NCBI GenBank assembly: GCA_022414725.1
Contig: CM039464.1
Location: 9,614,817 to 9,678,816 of the forward strand
DNA length: 64,000 bases
Reading direction: 5' to 3'
Source of the DNA: Microglena sp. YARC
Lineage: Eukaryota; Chlorophyta; Chlorophyceae; Chlamydomonadales; Chlamydomonadaceae
Every line of letters begins with the position of its first letter. The first letter of the stretch is position 1. Under the pieces are notes generated by a model that was not told the origin of the DNA, did not search any database, and saw nothing but the letters and a program-made list of their open reading frames with translations. The position numbers and the translations under genes are program-made. This document shows, in pieces, positions 1 through 12,700 of the stretch.

Positions 1-189
1 TGTCCGCTGTCCGTCTGAATGTCCGACAGATATCCAGGCGTTTGAACGATTCTGACCACCTCCGCACCCAAACATTTACGCTCTAGTGATGGCTTCTAAT
101 TGTATTTTTATGTACTGCATTAGGCGGGTTTTTGCTGGAATTGGTTTGGCGAATGCTGGGGGTTGAACAAAATATGCTTATTATGTTTG

Positions 190-1400
190 GGGTGCGTGGT
201 TATCACCACTAACACTTACACGAACCACCACAGCCACCACACCACACCATCACAACACACCGCACCCACAGCCACCACCACACCAACAATCCACCACCAT
301 CACCACACCCACATCCATCACCACTACCACATCCACCACCACAGCCACTACCACACTCACATCCACACCAACATTAACACATTCACGCACCACATCCACA
401 CCATAACCCACCTCCACACCCACACCAACCACACACCACCCACCAACACCACATGCACCACCACATCCACTCACCACCACCCCCACATCCATCACACAAA
501 CACACAACACCCACATCCACCACACATCCCACTGCAACCACCCCCATCCACCACCCCACCACCACCAATCCACCACCAAACACCACCAACACACCTCACA
601 CCCACACATCCACCACCACACCTCTTCCAACCGACCACACCCACATCCACCACCACACACCAACACCACCAACACCACACTCCACCACCAAAACCACACC
701 CACATCTAGCCACCACACCCACTTCCACCACCACAACTCCCACATCCACCACATCCACCACCACACGCCACCACCAACCACCATCACTACCCCACCACCA
801 GCACCACCACACCACACCATCACTACACTTCCCCACCACATCCACCACTAATCAGCACCACTCACAAAACAAAAAACACTACACTTCCACCACCACATCC
901 ACCACTACATCCACCACCACCATCACACACATCCAGCGGCGGAGCACAGGCCCCTACATCACCACTACACATCCACCACCACATGGACATCGTCACTTTC
1001 CGGCTGACACCCACATCTATCCACCACACCCACATCAATCAGCACCACCACACACACACACCTTCCGCCCACCACACATCCACCCACCACACATCCACAC
1101 ACCACCACACCACATCCACCACCACACCCCGAGGACCGACCACCACCACTGCCACGTGATACAGAACCCACATCTACACCAACACCCACCACAGCAACCC
1201 ATCCATACACCACGCACTTTTCCAACCCATCCACACACCACATCCCACCACCACGCACGCAAACACTATTTCCACCGTCACCACAACCTACACACAATCA
1301 ACCCATCTAGTCACCACACACCTACATTCACCACCACACCAACCACCACACCACCCACCACCCCACATCCACCACACCCCCCCACCGACCCCTCACCTCT
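190..1400. repeat. CCA/CAC-rich degenerate minisatellite
   Basis: The stretch is built almost entirely of CCACCA, CACATC and CACACC words on the plus strand with no fixed period. Long frames here translate only to His/Thr/Pro on one strand and Val/Trp/Cys/Gly on the other, as any CA-rich repeat does, so I call no gene. Positions 1-189 are ordinary unique-looking sequence in which I recognise nothing. Confidence 0.85.
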
Positions 1401-1790
1401 CCTTGCATGCAGTGAGTGCCCCTCCAAGTACAAAGGCTACCAACACAACCTAAACTAATAACCCCTTAACTCCTGCAATGCAGGTGGAGTGGATTGTCCC
1501 GACCCGTGTCGGTCGCAAGGTCTTGTCCTCCTAAAGCCCTCCAAGAGTGACAAAAAGGTAGTCAGAAAAAAACATCTCGCTTGGGCCCAGATCCCCCCCC
1601 CCCACCCCCTGCCCCCCCCCCCCCCCCCCGGAGCCCAGTGCCGCACACGACCCCCCACCCCCCCCCACCCATTCCCACCTTGCATCGCAGTGATTGCTCC
1701 CTCCAAGTACAAAGGCGACGTTAGCAAAGGTGTCCATCGTTGGCCTGCCAATAAAGGGATGGAAATGTGGGGCTATGCATTGATATGAGG
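1400..1790 (+). other. three splice-acceptor/exon-like modules
   Basis: Three short blocks each follow a pyrimidine-rich tract and a TGCA..GCAG acceptor-like end: near 1,404, 1,475 and 1,680. The first and third continue with nearly the same bases (CTCCAAGTACAAAGGC) and both can be read as PSKYKG; the middle one can be read as CPDPCRSQGLVLL before a GTAGTC donor-like site. A C-homopolymer-rich stretch (1,588-1,676) separates the second and third. They may be an exon start copied in tandem, possibly belonging to the UBR-box gene downstream, but no family is recognisable and the reading frames are not certain. Confidence 0.3.
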
Positions 1791-1844
1791 GACATCCTGC
1801 AGAGCTTTCTCTCGCAGGAGTGCAGCGTCATGCATGTTACAGTT

Positions 1845-2425
1845 CGGAGGTATTTAAATACTGTATGCCATGTTTACTTTTCTCTGAGGTATTTAAATAT
1901 GTACGTATAATATGTATGCATGTTACAATATATTATGGTGGTATTTAAATATGTAATAATTAAGCATGTTATGCAATGTCTACCAGGATGGAAGGTATTG
2001 AATATGAATACTAACATGTAGTGCCTGTTTACAGTTCGGAGTATTTAGATTATGTAGGATAAAGCCATGTATGCATGTTTTACGGTTTGGAGGCATTTAA
2101 ATTGTATTATAATACATCGTATATAACATGTGATCATGTGTTACATTTTGGAGGTATTAAACATGTAGTTCATTTGTATATCACTAAACCCGATGTTATA
2201 CATGTTACATCAAGGTTTTGAGGTATTACTAAATATGGTAAATATAAATATGAGTAGATAAACATGAATGCATTGTTACATTTTGGTAGAATATTTAAAT
2301 ATTTGATATAATATGTACGCCCTTTATATCATATAGTGACATATTACAATTTGAAGAATTTAAAATGTAGATACACATGTACTGCATGTTATAAGTTCGG
2401 AGTTATAATATAGTATATATATATA
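1845..2425. repeat. AT-rich tandem repeat, 41-68 bp units
   Basis: A core GGAGGTATTTAAATATG recurs about ten times (for example near 1,846, 1,887, 1,938, 2,089, 2,151, 2,219 and 2,286), each followed by ATGTATGCATGTTACA-like sequence. Spacing varies between 41 and 68 bp. Units are noisy with many small indels. No coding potential is seen. Confidence 0.75.
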
Positions 2426-2499
2426 TATACCCTGGCCCTACACATGCCTACCAAGCCTATCCCCCATATCATTTAACCACCCACCACCGCCACCAAGTC

Positions 2500-3400
2500 T
2501 AACCAACACATGCCCCTGTATAGACTTCAAGGCATCATATTGCTGGAAAGGCATGAAAAGCCAGGAGTGGAATGCGTGAAGCACCACGGAGTTAATACCC
2601 CCCCCCCCCCCCCAACCCCTCCCCTAATCCACTCCCCCGCATTCCCACACCACACCCTACCCCACCCCACCACCACCAAACCCTCCTCCTACCCCACCAA
2701 TCTTAAACCAAACACATTGCCAAAACTCCCCTGTCTGTAGCAGTTCAAGGTCCATCAGAGCGATCTAGAGCAGACCCATGGTAACATGTGAAGCACATGG
2801 AGAATAAACCATCCACCGTCCGACCACCACACACCACACACCCCACCACTACCACCACCCCCCACCCCCACCCAACCTACCAATATAAAACAAACACATG
2901 CCACAAATCCCCTTTGTCAGAGTCTCAAGGCATACAGAGCGTTATGGCCCATGAGGCATAACATGGCACATTAGTAAAAAACCCATCCATCCTCCACCAC
3001 ACACACCACACACCCCAACCACCAACCCCACCCACAACCCTCACCTACACCAATTTACAACACTAACCAACGATGCCAAAACTCCCCTGTGTAGAGTCCT
3101 CAAGCATCAGACTGTTAGGGCATGAGCCAGGTAGACATGAAGCACATGGAGAAAAAACCATCCCACCCTCCACCTACACACACCACACACACCCACCCCA
3201 CCCCACCCCACCTCCACCACCACCAAGTTTAAAACCAACACATGCCAAAAAAACTCCCAAGTGTAGAGTCAAGGCATCAACTGTTAGGCATGAGCCAGGT
3301 TGGACATGGTGAAGAACACATGGAAGAAGAAGGAGAGGAGGTTTTCCAGAAACCCCCTCTCACTCATTGCTTCCCGTTGTTGGTCTCAAATGGACTTCCT
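2500..3400. repeat. tandem repeat, five units of about 170-200 bp
   Basis: Five copies begin near 2,506, 2,708, 2,893, 3,070 and 3,240. Each has a roughly 90-bp conserved core (ACATGCCAAAACTCCCCTG, later GAAGCACATGGAG) followed by a CCACCACACA-rich spacer. The last copy runs into 3,299-3,349, which follows a CCAG acceptor-like end and can be read as the acidic peptide VGHGEEHMEEEGEEVFQ. The array may therefore have grown from the border of a real exon, but that exon lacks an obvious donor. Confidence 0.7.
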
Positions 3401-3429
3401 AAACAAATCGGCCGCAGAAGAGGGAGATG

Positions 3430-5585
3430 AGCTTGTATGACTTTATCTAAGTATAGCTTAGGATCTCCCAACAATGTCCATGTGTGAGTATTCTTAACTG
3501 TTTCTGCCTATCACTTTGTCATGTCGCCATCACTACCTAACTTACCAACACCAACTACTCATCTATATTACCTACTCTATCTCTACTACCACCACCACTA
3601 CAACTCGGCAAGCCAAAAGAAATATGAGCTACGTTTATGACTTTATCTAAGTCTTATCGTTTATGCCCTCACTCGACCCACCAATGTCCAGTGCTGTGTG
3701 TCTGTACGCTTTGTTCACTTCGACTATCACCACCACCACCTACATCACCAACATCTATTTCTTATTTATCTATCCACCAAACCAACTACCCATCCTACCA
3801 CTTCCGACCTATTTTACTATCACCACCACGCACCACGAGTACCACCACGACTCACCTAACTCAACGCTGCCGAATATTAACTCTGGGGCTGAATACTGGG
3901 ATGGGACCCAGCTGGTAAGGTTTATGCCTGCATCCTGCCGTTCTCACTTCGCCATCTCCCACCACTACACAACATTTCAATAACCATTTACATATCACTA
4001 TATCAACTAACCATCTATTCCCCACCACCATTACTATCACCACCGCCACCACAACCACTAACCAACACATAAATATCACCATACACCGAACTACCTTATT
4101 GACACCTACACACCCAACATCCCTCTACTTTACATATACCAGTCAACCTATCCTCAACCACCAGTTACATCGCTTGTGAACCAGACACTCATGTTTGTGC
4201 CTGCAATCGCTTCTGCTCACTTCGCATCACCACACTACCATAAACATCCAACACCGACACCATTACTATTTACGTTACCTAACCTACCTACCACCATCCT
4301 AACACCACAAATATATTGCTGATGACCTACAGAAGTTAAACTATGCTTCTTTCAGCTTCTCACTAATCCCACTCACTACTTATCAACATCTCGACACCTA
4401 TTTTACATTGTGTGTGCCTACCACCACCTACCAAGTAAATGCTGGGGTAACCATACACAATCATGTTTCGCGTCATCCGTCTTCGTCCACTGACCCATCC
4501 CTACCACTAAATACACCACATCCATGACTATCTACTTACTCATTGTTGCGGCCTACCACCACCACTACTATCCAACCACCAAACACCAACATCCACCATC
4601 AAGATATTGATTGACCATCATCAGTCAGGCTTTGGCTCTGCTGGAACCGTCTCCTTCCGTTCCAACTTCGTTGTCCATCATCACCACCCACCACTACGAA
4701 CCATCCGAACACTCTTACTCACCTATTCTCTTGCTCGCCTAACCATTAAATTATATTGCTGATCGTACTCCAACTGTCAGTGTTGATGTCTGCATTGCTA
4801 ATCATTCAACTGTCGCCTATACACCCACTAACACCAAACACCATCACCACACACTACAAACCCACCAAACACCCATTACCACTACCACCACCACCACCAT
4901 TACCCACCCATATACCATCCCCAAGTATATGCTGATGGACCCAACTCAGGTGTGTCTGCCATGCGCCTCTCGTTTCACACTGTCGCCTTATCACACTACT
5001 AACTAACCACCACCCACCTCACCCTACCTACCTGACGAACACGCCAGCACCATTTTTACATCGTTGCCGCCACCACCACTTACCTCACTTACCACCACAA
5101 ACCACAACCACCGATCACCACCACCACCCATTATACACACCAACCATACCACCAAGTACTATCTGATGACCAAAACAGCAAGTTTGTGCCTGAAACGCTT
5201 CGTTCACTGTCTATCACGCACCACCTTTATTCAACACCCAACACCACACCAGTACTTATATTTGCCACCATCCCTACTACCAACAACACTTATCACACTC
5301 ATTCTACCACCACCACCATCTAGGTAGGCTGTTACCCTGACAGTAAAGTTAATGCTTGGATCGCTGTTGATCACTAACCCATACCTACCTTCAACACCAA
5401 TATTTCTACACCACACCCGACACCATTACTATTGTTACCACTCACTCACTCGACTGCGACCACCACAAGAATATGGCGTGATGCGACCCCGACATAAGTC
5501 TAGTGCTTGATCGCTTCGTCACTAACCCACCACTTCCAAACCCTGATTAACATACTAGGCCAAGGTTCAGGCCGCAATGAAACCA
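3430..5585. repeat. tandem repeat with ~65-bp core and CA-rich spacers
   Basis: About eleven diverged units recur at 120-250 bp intervals (cores near 3,640, 3,885, 4,170, 4,315, 4,435, 4,600, 4,745, 4,925, 5,155, 5,325, 5,470). The core resembles TGCTGATGGGACCCAGCTGG, then a GTTTGTGCCTGCATCGCTTC-like stretch and TTCACTTCG. In the clearest copy the plus frame reads GAEYWDGTQL directly before GTAAGG, a good splice donor, at about 3,915. That suggests the core derives from an exon end, but no upstream acceptor is clear. Confidence 0.65.
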
Positions 5586-5589
5586 TGAG

Positions 5590-6937
5590 CAGACCAACCG
5601 TGCACCCATCCACACCTCACATACGACCACACATTCCACACAACATCCACAACATCCACACCATCCACAACAATATCCACTACAATTTCCACACACAAAT
5701 TCCACACACATCCACTACGACCCACAAACACTACCATTCATTTAGACTTTTAACACTCATCTATCATGTAATTAACTGCTACTCTTTAAACATCCACATA
5801 TCATCTACTCACACCCTATACCACATCCACACACACCCACACATCCACTCATTCACATCCACACACCTCTCACATTATAACCACCACACCTCCTACATTA
5901 CTACCACTCTTTCTATTTCTACTTCTAACCCCAAACACTCCACATAACACTTACCTCCACACCACTTATCTCAACAACCACAATCCACACCACCTCACAT
6001 CCACACACAATGCCACCACACTCCCATCTACCCATCCACCACCACACCACACATCCACACACACACACAAAATCCACACTCATCCTACACATTAACCCAC
6101 ACACAATCACACAACACTCATATCATCTCTACACATCCATACGCACACATCCATAAACACACACATCCCAGCCACATCACCACACACACACATCCATAAA
6201 ACACACACACACATCCACACACACACATCCCATACACACACACATCCATAAACACACACAATCCACACACATTCCACAAAAACACAATCCATACACACAC
6301 ACATCCAATAAACAAGCACACAATCCACTTACATTCACACACCACATCCATACATACACACATTCCAGTACACACACACACATCCACACACATCCACTTA
6401 CATTCACACACACACATCCGTACACACACACATCCAAACACGACACACCACACTCCAGCACACACACATCAAACACACACACACACAAATCCACCACACA
6501 TCCACCACACATCCACACACATACCACACACATCCTACACACAACCACACATCCCCCCCCCCCCCACACACACAAACACACACGAACACATCCCACACAC
6601 GCACACAAAACATCCACTCAAACACACACCCCCCCTCACACACACACACACACACACACCACACATTCCATAACACACAACACACATCCATACACAACAC
6701 ACCACGCCCACACACACCACACCACATCCATCAAGACCAAGGGCAGGCACAAGAAATAGCAGAACCAATCCACGGCACATCCCCCCCCCACCACCCCCCC
6801 CACCCCCCCCCCCACCCCCCCCCCCCCCCCCTACCCCCCCCCCCCCACCCCCCCCCCCCCAACACACACACACACACACACACACACATCCAACACACAT
6901 ACCACATCCCACACACACACACACACACACACCACCA

Positions 6938-6977
<40 letters not shown>

Positions 6978-7111
6978 CCACACACACGCACACACAATCC
7001 ACACACAACACACACACACACACCACACACACACACACCACACACATCCACATACACACACACACACACGCACACACACACAACACACACACACACAAAT
7101 CCACCACACAT

Positions 7112-7163
<52 letters not shown>

Positions 7164-7215
7164 CCACACACACACCACACACCACACCACACACACACAC
7201 CACCACAATCACATC
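5590..7215. repeat. CACACATCCA microsatellite with poly-C blocks
   Basis: This is a nearly uninterrupted run of ACACACATCC and pure CA words. C homopolymer blocks lie at about 6,551-6,565 and 6,781-6,860. Two islands of non-repetitive sequence, at 6,729-6,778 and 7,228-7,275, look like diverged copies of each other (CCAAGGGC-GGCAC-AAGAAA). Cys/Val/Trp-rich minus-strand frames here are artefacts of the dinucleotide repeat. Confidence 0.9.
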
Positions 7216-7267
7216 ACACTACATCCATACAGGTACCAAGGGGCTAGGCACGCAAGAAAGTAGCCAG

Positions 7268-7424
7268 ACCATCCATGCAGTGGCCATGTTCAAGGAACAA
7301 GCCGTTATCACTGCCGTCACACATGCTTCGTGTGGACAACGGAAGGAGGTTACTGCATCGCGTGCTTTGCTTTGATTTGCCACAAAGAAGGTTGCAACTA
7401 TCTACACGCAGTCGACATTGTCAG
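7268..7424 (+). CDS. UBR-box zinc finger protein, partial (exon carrying most of the box)
   Basis: In one frame this exon reads CSGHVQGTSRYHC, then RHTCFVWTTEGGYCIAC and FALICHKEGCNYLHAVDIV. The Cys/His spacing (C..RYHCxxC..GGYCxxC..CHKEGC..H) matches the UBR-box zinc finger of N-recognin ubiquitin ligases and UBR4/BIG-type proteins, which bind N-terminal degrons. An in-frame stop at 7,261-7,263 forces the acceptor to lie in GCCAG just before 7,268; the donor is TCAG/GTGGGT at 7,425. The rest of the box appears in the exon at 8,149. The frame carried out of this exon is one base off that needed by the next, so an intervening exon or a sequencing indel is likely. Which UBR family member this is cannot be told. 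Confidence 0.7.
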
Positions 7425-7990
7425 GTGGGTTGGCCAGGGGAGACAGTGCGTGTGGGTGTGAAGTGGTATATTTACATGTGGGTTGGCCGCAGGGGACAGT
7501 GTAGTTGGGGAGTATCTCATGTCTATCGCCGGGACAGTGTACCTGCGTGGTTGGAGATCCTTGCATGGTCGATCGGCCTGGCGACAGTGTAGGTCGGCTG
7601 GATATCTTCATGCGATTGCCAAGGAAGACGGCTAGTGGTGGAATATCTACATAGTGAGTTGCCGGCGAGACAGTGTAGGGTGAGTGATATCTACATGATA
7701 TGGGTTGCGGCCGGAACCAGTCGTAGGTCCCGTGATATCTTCATAGTCGATTGGCCGGACAGTGGTAGTGGGTGTGATATCTACTCGGGTTGGCTGGGAC
7801 AGTGGGTCGGCGGGGCTGGCGCGGTGGTGGTTGCGGTTGGTCTTGATCTTCATGGCGTTTGCCAGAACAGTTGTTGTGGGTCAAGGTGGATATCTACAGG
7901 TGTTGCCAGGGACAGTGCGGGTAGGTGGTCGGTGGCGCGGCGTTGTGGGCATATCACATGTGGGTTGGCCGGGTCAGCTGGTGGTGGTGT
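7425..7990. repeat. ~45-55 bp minisatellite grown from the UBR exon donor
   Basis: Some twelve diverged copies of a unit resembling GTTGGCCGGGACAGTG and TGATATCTACATGTG fill the 5' part of the intron (near 7,428, 7,483, 7,527, 7,576, 7,660, 7,750, 7,790, 7,900, 7,965). The first unit starts exactly at the splice donor GTGGGTTGGCC after the UBR exon, so the repeat appears to derive from the exon-intron border. Frames through it are not meaningful. Confidence 0.75.
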
Positions 7991-8148
7991 CACCCCCCTC
8001 AGCCCGCCCACCCCCACCCCCCCTTAGTGTGCGTGCGCGTTGGCGATGCAAAGAAATTATCCACCGCCCCTCACCCCACCACCACCCCACCCCCCAACCC
8101 CACCCCCCTTTCAACCTGTTAACCTCTCCCCCGTATCCCCCTCTCCAG

Positions 8149-8212
8149 GTCTTGCACACCCACAGAGCGAAAACTCCCGAAGCTGCTGCAGGTGCGACTG
8201 TGAAGTACCCCT
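8149..8212 (+). CDS. UBR-box zinc finger protein, second exon (C-terminal part of the box)
   Basis: After a strong pyrimidine tract and CTCTCCAG acceptor, one frame reads LAHPQSENSRSCCRCDCE followed by VPLLWCG. The RCDC motif after a short polar linker is the characteristic end of a UBR box and continues the exon ending at 7,424. The 3' border is uncertain: GTACCC after CDCE and GTTTGG after WCG are both possible donors. Downstream, 8,317 carries a second CTCTCCAG acceptor followed by a diverged version of the same exon start. Confidence 0.6.
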
Positions 8213-8721
8213 GCTGTGGTGCGGGTTTGGTGGGTGGGCGGGGCTCAAGATATCCCCAGCACACCCACCCCACCACGCCCACCCCCTCTCAACCTGCTCC
8301 CCCTTGCCTCTCCAGATCTTTACACCCTATCAGTGAAATCATACTCCTATCTCTCTAGCGTCTGTGGGAAACGAGCTGTCGGGGTTGGGTGGTGGTGGTA
8401 GGCGCAAGCTGGTGAGCTGCAGGTACAGTGTCCGTGAAGGAGAGGTGGCAACTCATCCGTAAACTGTTATCTCCTAGCCCTCTCCACACTTCTGAGCCGG
8501 TTACATAAACATGTCGTGTGCGACGCAAAAATTCTTATTATCCCCACCCCAGCCACCCCATCACCCTCCTCCTTCACCCAACTCCCACTACCATCACCTC
8601 CTTCTTGTTCTTCTAACTTCTGGCGCCACATCAAAATATCATCTCAGCACTCTCCAATCTCCTCATACTTTTATTTCATTCCTTCACCCACCCTATACTC
8701 ACCCCACCCCAATCTCCCTGT
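8213..8721 (+). other. intronic or genic sequence up to the gap, with a copied acceptor
   Basis: A second acceptor CCTCTCCAG at 8,316 is followed by ATCTTTACACCC, similar to GTCTTGCACACCC at the start of the UBR exon 168 bp upstream. The frame after it reads LYTLSVKSYSYLSSVCGKRA and could be a further exon. The remainder is C/T-rich intron-like sequence in which I see no gene. Confidence 0.35.
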
Positions 8722-9721
8722 NNNNNNNNNNNNNNNNNNNNNNNNNNNNNNNNNNNNNNNNNNNNNNNNNNNNNNNNNNNNNNNNNNNNNNNNNNNNNNN
8801 NNNNNNNNNNNNNNNNNNNNNNNNNNNNNNNNNNNNNNNNNNNNNNNNNNNNNNNNNNNNNNNNNNNNNNNNNNNNNNNNNNNNNNNNNNNNNNNNNNNN
8901 NNNNNNNNNNNNNNNNNNNNNNNNNNNNNNNNNNNNNNNNNNNNNNNNNNNNNNNNNNNNNNNNNNNNNNNNNNNNNNNNNNNNNNNNNNNNNNNNNNNN
9001 NNNNNNNNNNNNNNNNNNNNNNNNNNNNNNNNNNNNNNNNNNNNNNNNNNNNNNNNNNNNNNNNNNNNNNNNNNNNNNNNNNNNNNNNNNNNNNNNNNNN
9101 NNNNNNNNNNNNNNNNNNNNNNNNNNNNNNNNNNNNNNNNNNNNNNNNNNNNNNNNNNNNNNNNNNNNNNNNNNNNNNNNNNNNNNNNNNNNNNNNNNNN
9201 NNNNNNNNNNNNNNNNNNNNNNNNNNNNNNNNNNNNNNNNNNNNNNNNNNNNNNNNNNNNNNNNNNNNNNNNNNNNNNNNNNNNNNNNNNNNNNNNNNNN
9301 NNNNNNNNNNNNNNNNNNNNNNNNNNNNNNNNNNNNNNNNNNNNNNNNNNNNNNNNNNNNNNNNNNNNNNNNNNNNNNNNNNNNNNNNNNNNNNNNNNNN
9401 NNNNNNNNNNNNNNNNNNNNNNNNNNNNNNNNNNNNNNNNNNNNNNNNNNNNNNNNNNNNNNNNNNNNNNNNNNNNNNNNNNNNNNNNNNNNNNNNNNNN
9501 NNNNNNNNNNNNNNNNNNNNNNNNNNNNNNNNNNNNNNNNNNNNNNNNNNNNNNNNNNNNNNNNNNNNNNNNNNNNNNNNNNNNNNNNNNNNNNNNNNNN
9601 NNNNNNNNNNNNNNNNNNNNNNNNNNNNNNNNNNNNNNNNNNNNNNNNNNNNNNNNNNNNNNNNNNNNNNNNNNNNNNNNNNNNNNNNNNNNNNNNNNNN
9701 NNNNNNNNNNNNNNNNNNNNN
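8722..9721. other. assembly gap of 1,000 N
   Basis: All bases are N. The round length suggests a scaffolding gap of arbitrary size. Frames running through it are meaningless. Confidence 0.99.
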
Positions 9722-12700
9722 AAATTGTTCGAGTGAGGAGAGCTATCACGCACGGTAAAGAAGAGCACGGCCGGAAAACCTATGACGATTGCTGTTCAAT
9801 TAAGCTGTTTACAATTATGTCATTCCTGTTTAATGAATGCTTGTTCCAATTATTGCTGCTTAATGTAAGGGAGCCTCTTTTTGGTAATGTTGACGTATCC
9901 GGCGATTTGTCTATGTTCTTGTGAGCAAATTTGTATAGGCAGAGATAGGTAAAGTAGAAAAAAAACACGGCCCGAAAACCTATGACATTGCTGTTCAATT
10001 AATGCTGTTCAATTATGTCGGATTCCTGTTTCCAATGAATGCTGTTCAATTATTGCTGCTTAATGTAAGGGAGCCTCTTTGGGTAATTTGACGTATCGGC
10101 GATTTGTCTATTTCTTGTGAGCAAATTTGTATAGGCAGGAGAAAGGTAAAGAAACACGGCCCGAAAACCTATGACATTGCTGTTCAATTAATGCTGTTCA
10201 ATTATGTCATTCTGTTCAATGAATGCTGTTCAATTATTGCTGCTTAATGTAAGGGGAGCCTCTTTGGTAATTTTGACGTATCGGCGATTTGTCTATTCTT
10301 GTGAGCAAATTTGTATAGGCCAGAGAAAGGTAAAGGAAACACGGCCCGAAAACCTATGACATTGCTGTTCAATTAATGCTGTTCAATTATGTCATTCCTG
10401 TTTGCAATGAATGCTGTTCATTATTGCTGCTTAATGTAGGGAGCCTCTTTTGGTAATTTGACGTATCGGCGATTTGTCTATTTTCTTGTGAGCAAATTTG
10501 TTTAGGCAGAGAAAGTAAAGAAACACGGCCCGAAAAACCTATTGACATTGCTGTTCATTAATGCTGTTCAATTATGTCATTCCTGTTCAATGAATGCTGT
10601 TCAATTATTGCTGCTTAATGTAAGGGAGCCTCTTTGGTAATTTGACGTGTCTATTTTTGTAGCGGCGATAAAGGGAAACACGGCCCAAAACCTTATGTCT
10701 ATTTCTTCAATTATGTGAGAATGCTGGTTCAAATTTTTGTAATAGGAGCAGACCGAATTTGTCTTAGGAGCAAATAGGCAAGAAAAGGTTAAAGAAACAC
10801 GGCCTCGAAACTATGACATTGCTGTTCAATTGGAATGCTGTTCAATTATGTCATTCCTGTTCAATGAATGCTGTTCAATTATTGCTTGCTTAAAATGTAA
10901 GGGAGCCTCTTTGGTAATTTGACGTATCGGCGATTTGTCTATTTCTTGTGAGCAAATTTGTATAGGCAGAGAAAGGTAAAGGTAAAGAAACACGGCACGA
11001 AACTACGCCCGACATTGCTTCAAAATGCTGTTCTTTGTCATTCCTGTTCACGAATGCTGTTCAATTATTGCTGCTTAATGTAAAGGGAGCCTCTTTGCTG
11101 TTCAATTATTTGACGTATCGGCGATTTTGTCTTTTCTTGTGATTCAAATTTGTTAGGCATAAAGAAACACGGCCCGAAAACCTGCTGTTCAATTATTGCA
11201 ATTAATGCTGTTAATTATTGTGCTTATTCCTGTTCAATGGCTGTTTCATTATTGCCTTAATGTAAGGGAGCTTTTGGTAATTTGACGTATCGGCGATTTG
11301 TCTATTTCTTGTGAGCAAAATTTGTATAGGCAGAGAAAGGTAAAGAAACACGGCTTGAAAACATATGACATTGCTGTTCTGTCAATTAATGCTGTTTTAA
11401 TTATGTCATTAATGTCATTCCCTGTTCAATGAATGGCTGTTCAAATTATTGCTGCTTAATGTAAGGGAGCCTCTTTGGTAATTTGACGTATCGGCGATTT
11501 GTCTATTTCTTGTGAGCAAATTTGTATAGGCAGAGAAAGGTAAAGAACACGGCCCGAAAACCTATGACATTGCTGTTCAATTAATGCTGTTCAATTATGT
11601 CATTCCTGTTCAATGAATGCTGTTCAATTATTGCTGCTTAATGTAAGGGAGCCTTCTTTGGTAAATTTGACGTATCGGCGATTTGTCTATTTCTTGTGAG
11701 CAAATTTGTTTAGGGCAGAGAAAAGGTAAAGAAACACGGCACGAAAACTATGACATTGCTGTTCAATTAATGCTGTTCAATTATGTCATTCCTGTTCAAT
11801 GATGCTGTTCAATTATTGCTGCTTAATGTAAGGGAGCCTCTTTGGTAATTTGACGTATCGGCGATTTGTCTATTTCTTGTGAGCAAACTTGTTTAGGCAG
11901 AGAAAGGCCGAAAACCTATGAAGAAACAATTATGTCATTCTGTTCAATGAATGCTGTTCAATTATTGCGAAAACCTCTTTGGGTATGACATTGCTGTTTT
12001 GTATAGGCAATTAAAGAAACACGGCCCGGAAACCTAATGAACTGTTCAATTATGTCATTCTGTCAATGAATGCAATGAATGTAAGGGAGCCTGTTCAATT
12101 ATTGTGAGCTTTGCAGAGAAAGGTAAAAAACACGGCCGAAAACCTAATGTAAGGTTCAATTATGAGCAATGAATGCTCTTGGTAAATTTGACGTATGTAA
12201 CGGGGCCTCTTTGTATTTGTATCGGCATTTCTTGTGAGAAATTTGAGGCAAAATATAGGCAGAGAAAGGTAAAACACGGCCCGAAAACACACCTGGGCCC
12301 CGAAAACACTATGACATTGCTGTTCAATTATGCTGTTCAATTATGTCATTCCTGTTCAATTTGAATGCTGTTCAATTTATTGCTGCTTAATGTAAGGGAG
12401 CCTCTTTGGTAATTTGCCTCTTTGGTAATCGGCCGATTTTGTCTATTTATTGTGAGCAATTTGTTTAATTTGGCGGCGATTTGTCCCTATTTCTTGAGCA
12501 AAATTTGTATCAGTAAAGGCTAAACACGGCCCGAAAACCTATGACATTGCTGTTCAATTAATGCTGTTCAATTATGTCATTCCTGTTCAATGAATGCTGT
12601 TCAATTATTGCTGCTTAATGTAAGGGAGCCTTTTGGTAATTTGACGTATCGGCGATTTGTCTATTTCTTGTGAGCAATTTGTATAGGTTAAAGGAAACAG

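Noticed and set aside
163..1458. 431-residue His/Thr/Pro frame
   Set aside because: It is a translation of CCA/CAC repeats; other frames over the same bases are open too and no splice or codon signal supports it.
6107..7212. long Cys/Val/Gly frames on the minus strand
   Set aside because: Product of (CA)n and poly-C; every frame is open.
8511..9768. frames of about 360-415 residues
   Set aside because: They run through the N gap.
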